From contig CAZOWW010000189.1 in the NCBI GenBank assembly GCA_964583765.1, forward strand, positions 1-7,904: a stretch of 7,904 nucleotides of DNA, written 5' to 3'. The notes beneath the pieces were generated by a model that made no database searches, was not told where the DNA came from, and saw nothing but the letters and a program-made list of their open reading frames with translations. This DNA comes from CAZOWW01 sp964583765 (lineage in GTDB: Bacteria; Actinomycetota; Actinomycetes; Actinomycetales; Kineosporiaceae). Positions 1 to 5,282 of this stretch are shown in pieces. The first letter of the stretch is position 1, and every line of letters begins with the position of its first letter. The translations under genes were made by a program, and so were the position numbers.

Positions 1-89
1 GTTCCCGTGCGGTGACGCCGCCCCCGGATGGTTCCCGTGCGGTGACGCCGCCCCCAGATGGTTCCCGTGCGGTGACGCCGCCCCCGATG
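1..89 (+). repeat. 30-bp tandem repeat (about three units) inside clpB
   Basis: Three consecutive units begin with GTTCCCGTGCGGTGACGCCG at 1, 31 and 61. Units 1 and 2 are 30 bp and differ at a single base (G or A before GATGG); unit 3 is one base shorter before it runs into the unique clpB sequence. In the clpB frame each unit encodes GSRAVTPPPD, with the last ending in PPPM. The array reaches the left edge, so the true copy number is unknown. The near identity of the units indicates recent expansion or active homogenisation. The encoded peptide is Pro-rich and probably disordered. Confidence 0.9.
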
Positions 90-1145
90 GTCAAGGAGGA
101 GGTCGGCCCGGACGAGGTGGCCGAGGTGGTCTCGGCGTGGACGGGCATCCCCGCGGGGCGCCTGCTGGAGGGCGAGTCCGCGAAGTTGCTGCACATGGAG
201 GAGACCATCGGCCGGCGGCTGATCGGTCAGGTGGACGCCGTCCGGGTGGTATCGGACGCGGTACGGCGGGCGCGGGCAGGGCTCAGCGACCCGGACCGCC
301 CGACCGGATCGTTCCTGTTCCTGGGGCCGACCGGGGTGGGCAAGACCGAGCTCGCCAAGGCGCTGGCGGACTTCCTCTTCGACGACGAACGGGCCATGGT
401 CCGGATCGACATGAGCGAGTACTCCGAGAAGCACTCGGTGGCCCGCCTGGTCGGGGCGCCCCCCGGGTACGTCGGGTACGAGGAGGGCGGACAGCTCACG
501 GAGGCGGTGCGGCGGCGTCCGTACAGCGTGGTGCTCCTCGACGAGGTGGAGAAGGCACATCCCGAGGTGTTCGACATCCTCCTGCAGGTGCTCGACGACG
601 GGCGGTTGACGGACGGGCAGGGGCGCACCGTGGACTTCCGCTCGGTGATCCTCATCCTCACCTCGAACCTGGGCAGCCAGTTCCTGGTGGATCCGCTGCT
701 CTCGGAGCAGGCCAAACGGGAGGCGGTGCTCACCGCGGTGCGGGCCGCGTTCAAGCCGGAGTTCCTCAACCGGCTGGACGACGTGGTCGTCTTCGACTCG
801 CTCGACATGGAGGCGCTGGCCCGGATCGTGGAGATCCAGGTCGCCGAACTCGCCCGGCGTCTGGCGGAACGGCGCATCTCCCTGCAGGTGTCGCCCGCAG
901 CCCGGGAGTGGCTGGCCCTGACCGGCTACGACCCGGCCTACGGCGCGCGTCCCCTGCGCCGGCTGGTCCAGAAACAGATCGGGGACCAGCTGGCCCGCTC
1001 CCTGCTCGCCGGACAGGTGCGGGAGGGCGACGCGGTGGAGGTGGACGCGCTGGAGGACCTGCCGACCGGATCCGACTCCGCTCCACGCGGCGGACTGGTG
1101 ATCCGCCGGCTCCAGCAGGCGTCGGCCCCGGGCGGAGCCGGCTGA
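1..1145 (+). CDS. clpB: ClpB chaperone (disaggregase), C-terminal part; 5' end outside window
   Basis: This is the second ATPase module (NBD2) of ClpB, the cytosolic Hsp100 hexamer that works with DnaK to pull polypeptides out of aggregates. The frame is open to the left edge, with the first whole codon at base 3, so NBD1 and the coiled-coil M domain should lie upstream. Counting codons from the GTG at base 12, I see the linker MVKEEVG at 26-32, SAWTGIP at 41-47, Walker A GPTGVGKT at 105-112, pore loop GYVG at 152-155, Walker B VVLLDE at 173-178, sensor 1 TSNLGS at 217-222, arginine finger in FLNRLD (Arg254) and sensor 2 GARPLRR at 311-317. All ATPase motifs are intact. SAWTGIPAGRLLEGE and the NBD2 sequence favour ClpB over ClpC. 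It ends with a short Gly/Ser/Ala/Pro-rich tail. The oddity is a decapeptide tandem repeat before MVKEEVG, where the family normally has a variable linker. A short protein starting at the ATG at 87 cannot be excluded without the upstream sequence. Confidence 0.93.
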   Translation, partial: SRAVTPPPDGSRAVTPPPDGSRAVTPPPMVKEEVGPDEVAEVVSAWTGIPAGRLLEGESAKLLHMEETIGRRLIGQVDAVRVVSDAVRRARAGLSDPDRPTGSFLFLGPTGVGKTELAKALADFLFDDERAMVRIDMSEYSEKHSVARLVGAPPGYVGYEEGGQLTEAVRRRPYSVVLLDEVEKAHPEVFDILLQVLDDGRLTDGQGRTVDFRSVILILTSNLGSQFLVDPLLSEQAKREAVLTAVRAAFKPEFLNRLDDVVVFDSLDMEALARIVEIQVAELARRLAERRISLQVSPAAREWLALTGYDPAYGARPLRRLVQKQIGDQLARSLLAGQVREGDAVEVDALEDLPTGSDSAPRGGLVIRRLQQASAPGGAG

Positions 1146-1150
1146 GGTCA

Positions 1151-1167
1151 CCGGCCCCGGGAGCCGG
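1151..1167 (+). terminator. Possible GC hairpin terminator after clpB
   Basis: Five bases after the clpB stop codon, CCGGC (1151-1155) can pair with GCCGG (1163-1167) around a 7-nt loop; inside the loop region a mismatch is followed by further C-G pairing potential. No T-run follows, so it is at best the U-less type of hairpin proposed for high-GC actinobacteria. In DNA this rich in G and C such hairpins also arise by chance. Confidence 0.28.
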
Positions 1168-1304
1168 CGGACGCTCCTGCACCTGATGGGTGTTGTCGGG
1201 CCGGATCAGTGGGCGGGCGGCGACGGGCGGACGTCGGCGCCCGCTCCCTGCGTGCTCGGGTTCACCGGTGGGTGCGCCTTCCGGGGACCGAAGTGCACGG
1301 AACC

Positions 1305-1316
1305 GGTGGTACCACC
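1305..1316. promoter_or_regulatory. Perfect 12-bp palindrome GGTGGTACCACC
   Basis: The two 6-bp arms are exactly complementary, as for a homodimeric repressor site. It lies about 145 bp upstream of the GGDEF-EAL start codon and is the clearest symmetric element in the gap. The binding protein is unknown. The core also resembles the T-box consensus, but nothing else of a T-box is seen. A chance palindrome is possible. Confidence 0.3.
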
Positions 1317-1336
1317 CCTGGAGGGCATGGTCTGAT

Positions 1337-1350
1337 CGCCCGGTCGGGCG
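1337..1350 (+). other. GC-rich hairpin in the leader
   Basis: CGCCC (1337-1341) and GGGCG (1346-1350) form a 5-bp stem with loop GGTC; the loop's outer bases could add a sixth pair. There is no T-tract after it. It sits 110 bp before the start codon, so it could be a leader structure, a weak terminator or chance. Confidence 0.3.
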
Positions 1351-1449
1351 TCGCTCTGTGCGTAGAACTTCACATGGGCCGGGCACTCGTCGACACCATG
1401 CTCGGCAGCTGCCACGGACGACCGCTGCCACGGCATCGGCGGGAGGGGC

Positions 1450-1454
1450 GGAGG
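1450..1454 (+). promoter_or_regulatory. Shine-Dalgarno GGAGG that decides the GGDEF-EAL start
   Basis: GGAGG lies 6 nt before the ATG at 1461, a good spacing. No comparable site precedes the earlier in-frame ATGs at 1209, 1374 or 1401, so the start is placed at 1461. Confidence 0.7.
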
Positions 1455-1460
1455 CGAGGC

Positions 1461-3728
1461 ATGGTCGGACCGCGGACGAACGCGTGGAAGGTCTACCTGG
1501 CGATCGGCCTGAGTCTGCTGGGCTGTCGGATCCTGGACTTCTCCACCGCCTTCGATCAGATCTGCATGAGTCTGTCGGCCATCCTCAGCCTGGCCGGAGT
1601 GATCAGCGGGCCCTGCCTGCACCGGCCATCGGATCGGCGCCCCTGGCAGTGGATCGCCGTCTCGGGCGCCTTCTTCATGTTCGGGACCATCGCGCGCCCG
1701 TACTCCGTGCATGCCGACGGCCCCGGAGCCTTCGTGGCGGACGGTCTGAGCCTCATCGGATACACGGCCTGTATCGCCGGGTTCCTGTTGCTCATCGAGA
1801 TCCGCTCGATCGTCGACCGCTACGCCCTGGCGGACGGGCTGACGGTGTGCCTCGGCGTCGCCTGCGTGCTCTGGGTGGCGATGATCCACCCCGCCCTGCA
1901 GGCCGGCCACTGGGCGACCTGGATCTCCATCGTGAGCGTGATCTACCCGCTCTGCGATGTCGTCCTGCTGCTGTTCATGCTGCACCTCGGCTTCACCACG
2001 GCGGCCGCCCGCCGGTCGACCTGCTTCCGCGCGGTCTCGGCGTCCTTGCTGTTCGCGTTCCTGTCCGACCTCGTCATGGCCTGGAGCACCGCGCACGGCA
2101 ACCGCCTGGGGCCGCGGTGGGCGGACATCCCGACCCTGGTCGCGCTCATGTTCATCGGGCTGGGTGCGCTGCACCCGAGCATGGTGGGCCTGGGTGCGCA
2201 CGGCGCGAGCCGCGTGCAGGCCTGGACGCTCTCCAGGCTGGGCCTGCTCGTGCCCTCTCTCTCCCTGCCCGGCCTGTTGATCATCGGTGTCGGTGGTACC
2301 TGGGCGCAGCAGGAGCGCATCCTGCTCGCGGGGAGCTCGCTGATCTCCGTGACCCTGGTCCTGTGGCGGGCGGTGGCGGCCGTGCACACGGCGGCCAGGG
2401 CTCAGGAGGACCTGGAGCATCGGGTCACCCACGATGCCCTGACGGACCTGCCGAACCGGGAGGGGCTCTCCCGCACGATCGCGGTCTACACCGATGACCG
2501 GCCGGTGCGGCCCGACCTGCTCTGGCTGCTCGCGCTCGACCTGGACGGCTTCGCGAACGTGAACGACTCCTGGGGCCACCGCACCGGGGACCAGCTCCTC
2601 GTGGAGGTCGCCGAGCGGATCGGCACCGGCCTGCCCGCCACCGCACACCTCGCCCGACCGGGCGGCGACGAGTTCCTCGTGCTGGTGACCGGCACCTGTG
2701 ACGAGGCCCGGGACATCGCGGAAAGCCTCCGCGAGCTCGTCTCCGAGCCCTTCGAGGTCGACGGCATGGACTTCGTCGTCAGTGCCTCGATCGGGGTGGC
2801 GGGGATGCCGGTCGGCGAGGACGCGGTGGGCATGCTGCGGGACGCGGACACCGCCATGTACCGGGCGAAGGCCGCGGGCAAGGACCGGGTGGTCCTCTTC
2901 GGGTCGCAGATGCGCGAGGGTATCCGGGAGCGCGTCGAGCTCGAACTCGCCCTGCGTCACGCCGTGGACCGGAGTCAACTGCGGGTGCTCTACCAGCCGA
3001 TCGTCGACCTGGCCGACGAGCAGGTGGTCGCGGCCGAGGCACTCCTGCGCTGGTCGCACCCCGGCCTGGGGAACATCTCCCCGAACGACTTCATCCCCAT
3101 CGCCGAGGAGACCGGGCTGATCGTGAGCATCGGTGCCTGGGTCCTCGGGGAGGCGGCCCGCACAGTGGCTCAGTGGCGACGCGAGGGCTGTGTGGCCCCG
3201 GACTTCGCGGTCTCGGTGAACGTCTCCCCGCGGCAGCTCCGGGACCCCGGGCTGCTGCAGACCGTGGAGGCGGTGCTCGCCACGAGCGGGTTGCCCGCGG
3301 CCTGTCTCGTCCTGGAGATCACCGAGTCGGCGGCCATCGACGACTTCGACGTGACCGTGGAGGTACTCCGCGGCCTGCGCATGATGGGCATCCGGCTGTC
3401 CGTGGACGACTTCGGCACCGGTTTCTCGTCCCTGGCCTATCTCAGCCGCCTTCCGGTGACCACGGTGAAGCTGGACCGCTCGTTCGTGAGCAATTTCGGC
3501 TGCAATCGTGACGACGACGCCATCGTGCGTGCGGTGCACGCCATTGCGGGCGCGTTGCGGCTCGGCATCGTGGCCGAGGGGGTCGAGACCACGGCGCAGC
3601 GGGACGCGCTGCGCACCCTCGGGGTGCCCTGCGGGCAGGGCTGGTTGTGGGGCGCGGCCACCGAACGCGGGGAGTTCGTGGGGAAGTTCGGCCTCCGGGC
3701 GCAGGAGCCGTCTCCGGATCCCGCGTGA
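1461..3728 (+). CDS. Membrane-anchored GGDEF-EAL c-di-GMP cyclase/phosphodiesterase
   Basis: This is a 755-aa inner-membrane protein predicted to make (GGDEF) and cleave (EAL) cyclic di-GMP. Residues 10-310 hold about nine or ten hydrophobic segments (for example 32-50, 63-79, 91-112, 122-141, 152-178, 191-208, 259-279, 287-309), an uncharacterised polytopic sensor of the MASE-like sort. The GGDEF domain (about 318-483) keeps DLDGFANVND (359-368), with metal-ligand Asp360, and an exact GGDEF at 401-405. The allosteric RxxD I-site is replaced by PATA at 392-395. The EAL domain (about 489-745) keeps EALLRW (Glu526), NVSP (Asn587), EITES (Glu619, Glu622), DDFGTG (Asp649, Asp650), VKLDRS (Lys670, Asp672) and AEGVET (Glu706, Glu709), so hydrolysis looks intact. 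The start follows GGAGG at good spacing. No partner gene is adjacent on the same strand except clpB, 315 bp upstream. Which activity dominates cannot be told from sequence. Confidence 0.94.
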   Translation: MVGPRTNAWKVYLAIGLSLLGCRILDFSTAFDQICMSLSAILSLAGVISGPCLHRPSDRRPWQWIAVSGAFFMFGTIARPYSVHADGPGAFVADGLSLIGYTACIAGFLLLIEIRSIVDRYALADGLTVCLGVACVLWVAMIHPALQAGHWATWISIVSVIYPLCDVVLLLFMLHLGFTTAAARRSTCFRAVSASLLFAFLSDLVMAWSTAHGNRLGPRWADIPTLVALMFIGLGALHPSMVGLGAHGASRVQAWTLSRLGLLVPSLSLPGLLIIGVGGTWAQQERILLAGSSLISVTLVLWRAVAAVHTAARAQEDLEHRVTHDALTDLPNREGLSRTIAVYTDDRPVRPDLLWLLALDLDGFANVNDSWGHRTGDQLLVEVAERIGTGLPATAHLARPGGDEFLVLVTGTCDEARDIAESLRELVSEPFEVDGMDFVVSASIGVAGMPVGEDAVGMLRDADTAMYRAKAAGKDRVVLFGSQMREGIRERVELELALRHAVDRSQLRVLYQPIVDLADEQVVAAEALLRWSHPGLGNISPNDFIPIAEETGLIVSIGAWVLGEAARTVAQWRREGCVAPDFAVSVNVSPRQLRDPGLLQTVEAVLATSGLPAACLVLEITESAAIDDFDVTVEVLRGLRMMGIRLSVDDFGTGFSSLAYLSRLPVTTVKLDRSFVSNFGCNRDDDAIVRAVHAIAGALRLGIVAEGVETTAQRDALRTLGVPCGQGWLWGAATERGEFVGKFGLRAQEPSPDPA

Positions 3729-3750
3729 GCGGTGGCCGCGCTCGCGGGTC

Positions 3751-4332
3751 TCAGCCGGCGCGACGCCCGACCGCGGTCGCGGGAAGTTCGGGCACCGTGT
3801 ACGCCCAGTAGCTCTGGACGTCCACCCGTTGCATGCTGACCTCGGCGTTGATCGTGCGCACCAGTCGCAGCACCGCCTGCGGCAGCCGGATCGCCTCCTC
3901 GTTGAGCCGGCAGGTGTCCAGGCCGACGATGCCCCCGCGTTGTTGCACCTGGGCGAAGAGCCCCCCGATCAGGTGGGACACCGCGCCGGTGCCCTGGTAG
4001 TCCGGATGGATCGCGAGGATGCCGACGTACCAGATCCGCGACTCCGCGAACTCCTGCGGGTAACGCTCGGCGAAGAACCCCGGGGAGACCCACGAGATCG
4101 ACTCGAACCGGTTGGTCATGGTGGCGACGCCGATCAGCCGGTCGGGCTCCCGGGTGTCGTGGACCACCACCTTGAGCACCCGCTTGTCCTGCATCGTCTC
4201 GTCGAACTCCTCACGGTGCATGAGGTGCCGGGCCGCCGCCCGCACCGCGAGCTGCTCGAAGGCCTCCAGATACAGGTGCCAGGCCTGTTCGGCCTGGTCT
4301 CCGTCCACCCACTCCAGCACACTGACCTGCAT
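3751..4332 (-). CDS. GNAT-family N-acetyltransferase
   Basis: This 193-aa cytosolic protein has a GNAT fold signature and should transfer an acetyl (or acyl) group from CoA to an amine; the substrate is unknown. The core strand and CoA loop are WYVGILAIHPDYQGTGAVSH at 101-120, with QGTGA at 113-117 as the Q/R-x-x-G-x-G/A pyrophosphate loop. The following helix (119-131) and strand GGIVGLDTC (133-141) with NEEA also fit GNATs. The N-terminal HLMHREEFDETM (36-47) is typical of a group I associate with actinobacterial proteins of unknown substrate. The ATG at 4332 is preferred over the upstream in-frame start at 4377 because GGGAGGGG lies 4 nt before it. The gene converges with the GGDEF-EAL gene at a 22-bp gap. 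A 152-bp intergenic region upstream suggests its own promoter. Confidence 0.8.
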   Translation of the reverse strand: MQVSVLEWVDGDQAEQAWHLYLEAFEQLAVRAAARHLMHREEFDETMQDKRVLKVVVHDTREPDRLIGVATMTNRFESISWVSPGFFAERYPQEFAESRIWYVGILAIHPDYQGTGAVSHLIGGLFAQVQQRGGIVGLDTCRLNEEAIRLPQAVLRLVRTINAEVSMQRVDVQSYWAYTVPELPATAVGRRAG

Positions 4333-4336
4333 CGGT

Positions 4337-4344
4337 CCCCTCCC
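4337..4344 (-). promoter_or_regulatory. Shine-Dalgarno GGGAGGGG for the GNAT gene
   Basis: Read on the minus strand, GGGAGGGG precedes the ATG at 4332 by four bases and sets this start rather than the one 15 codons upstream. Confidence 0.65.
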
Positions 4345-4411
4345 GAGCCCGGCTGCGGCGATGGTGGTCCGCAGCATCCGGGGACATGAAGCCAGAGGGA
4401 CAATTCGATCC

Positions 4412-4430
4412 GCTGAAGGAATGCTGAAGG
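4412..4430. promoter_or_regulatory. Direct repeat of GCTGAAGG with 11-bp period, upstream of the GNAT gene
   Basis: GCTGAAGG occurs at 4412-4419 and again at 4423-4430, separated by AAT, so corresponding bases lie 11 bp (about one helical turn) apart. Direct half-sites with 11-bp period are the usual layout for OmpR/PhoB-type response regulators. It lies 80-100 bp upstream of the GNAT start, in a stretch less GC-rich than its surroundings, as expected near a promoter. The regulator is unknown. Confidence 0.3.
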
Positions 4431-4440
4431 TTGGCGAGCC

Positions 4441-4457
4441 GCGGGCCGGGGCCCCGC
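4441..4457 (-). terminator. Possible hairpin terminator after exonuclease III
   Basis: GCGGG at 4441-4445 and CCCGC at 4453-4457 form a 5-bp GC stem around a 7-nt loop, 28 bp past the xthA stop in the direction of transcription. No T-run follows on the minus strand, so termination is uncertain. Confidence 0.32.
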
Positions 4458-4459
4458 AG

Positions 4460-4491
4460 GACGATCAGCCGGGGTGGACGACGATCAGCCG
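4460..4491. repeat. 12-bp direct repeat across the xthA stop codon
   Basis: GACGATCAGCCG occurs at 4460-4471 and at 4480-4491, offset by 20 bp. The right copy contains the xthA stop codon (TGA on the minus strand); the left copy repeats that codon and its surroundings 20 nt downstream. It looks like a small local duplication of the gene's 3' end. Confidence 0.6.
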
Positions 4492-5273
4492 AGCTCGACG
4501 ATCACGGGAGCGTGATCCGAGGCACCCTTCCCCTTGCGCTCCTGCCGGTCGATCCCGGCGCCGGACACCCGCGTGGCCAGGGCCGGGGAGGCCAGGACGA
4601 AGTCGATGCGCATGCCCTCCCGCCGGGGGAAGCGCAGTTGCTGGTAGTCCCAGTACGTGTAGACGCCGGGCCCGGGGGTGTGCGGGCGGACGACATCGGT
4701 GAAACCGGCGTCCACCACCGCCGCGAACGCGGCCCGCTCGGCCGGGGAGACGTGCGTGGCCCCGTCGAAGGCGGCCATGTCCCACACGTCCTCGTCGCGG
4801 GGGGCCACGTTCCAGTCGCCCACGAGCGCGATCTGCGCGTCGGGGTCCTCCGCGAGCCAGCCCTGCCCCAGCACGCGCAGCCGGTCCAACCAGGCCAGCT
4901 TGTAGGCCAGATGCGGGTCGTCGAGGGCACGGCCGTTCGGCACGTACAGGCTCCACACCCGCACCCCACCGCAGACGGCGCCCACCGCGCGCGCCTCGGC
5001 CATCGCGGGCTCCCCCCACGTGGGCACCTCGGGCAGGCCCACCAGCGGATCCGCGAGCCCGATCCGGGAGAGCACGGCCACCCCGTTCCACTGGGACAGC
5101 CCGTGGTGGACGACCTCGTACCCCGCGGCCTCGAAGACCGCGTACGGGAACTGGTCGTCGCGGCACTTGGTCTCCTGGACGGCCAGGACGTCGACGTCGC
5201 TGCGCTCGAGCCAGGCGACGACGCGCTCGGCGCGAGTCCGGATCGAGTTCACGTTCCAGGTGGCCAGCCGCAC
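4485..5273 (-). CDS. xthA: Exodeoxyribonuclease III (AP endonuclease)
   Basis: This 262-aa protein is full length for the exonuclease III family (ExoIII/APE1, EEP fold). It cleaves the backbone 5' of abasic sites and removes 3' blocking groups in base excision repair. Visible catalytic residues are Asn7 in TWNVNS, Glu34 in QETK, Tyr110 in LYVPNG, Asp153 and Asn155 in GDWN, Asp224 in RIDF, and the Asp253-His254 pair in SDHAPV. The GTG start at 5273 fits because MRLATWNVNS matches the usual family N-terminus. No clear Shine-Dalgarno lies before it; the TAG stop of the upstream CNNM gene ends 9 nt earlier, so translational coupling is likely. The two genes probably form one transcript. The true substrate preference (general AP endonuclease or exonuclease) is family knowledge, not visible here. 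Confidence 0.95.
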   Translation of the reverse strand: MRLATWNVNSIRTRAERVVAWLERSDVDVLAVQETKCRDDQFPYAVFEAAGYEVVHHGLSQWNGVAVLSRIGLADPLVGLPEVPTWGEPAMAEARAVGAVCGGVRVWSLYVPNGRALDDPHLAYKLAWLDRLRVLGQGWLAEDPDAQIALVGDWNVAPRDEDVWDMAAFDGATHVSPAERAAFAAVVDAGFTDVVRPHTPGPGVYTYWDYQQLRFPRREGMRIDFVLASPALATRVSGAGIDRQERKGKGASDHAPVIVELG

Positions 5274-5282
5274 CGTTCGAGG

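Larger units (their letters stand above)
1168..1449. other. Intergenic leader between clpB and the c-di-GMP enzyme gene
   Basis: This gap should contain the promoter of the downstream gene. I see a perfect 12-bp palindrome at 1305-1316, a hairpin at 1337-1350, and a weak -10-like TAGAACT at 1363-1369 without a convincing -35. A frame is open through the stretch (from the ATG at 1209) in phase with the downstream gene, but its translation is Arg/Gly-rich and unlike the gene's protein, so I treat it as non-coding. No tRNA or recognisable riboswitch is present. Confidence 0.6.

Noticed and set aside
1..89. A CRISPR array.
   Set aside because: The units are contiguous with no unique spacers and are read through in the clpB frame.
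1303..1318. GGTGGTACCAC resembles the T-box consensus core (GGTGGTACCGC).
   Set aside because: No Stem I or specifier loop is recognisable, the downstream gene is not an aminoacyl-tRNA synthetase or amino-acid gene, and the match is explained by the 12-bp palindrome.
1209..1460. An 84-residue N-terminal extension of the GGDEF-EAL protein.
   Set aside because: The translation is Arg/Gly-rich, lacks a ribosome site at its start, and a good GGAGG precedes the ATG at 1461.
1146..1460. A c-di-GMP riboswitch upstream of the c-di-GMP enzyme gene.
   Set aside because: The conserved GEMM bases and tetraloop-receptor elements are not visible in this leader.
1206..3539. A 777-codon open frame on the minus strand opposite the GGDEF-EAL gene.
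   Set aside because: Its translation is Arg/Gly/His/Gln-rich with no recognisable domain, while the plus strand encodes a complete GGDEF-EAL protein. Long antisense frames are expected at this GC content.
3768..3779. 12-bp palindrome CGACCGCGGTCG near the end of the GNAT gene as a bidirectional terminator.
   Set aside because: It lies inside codons for TAVGR, leaves essentially no hairpin loop and has no T-run on either side.
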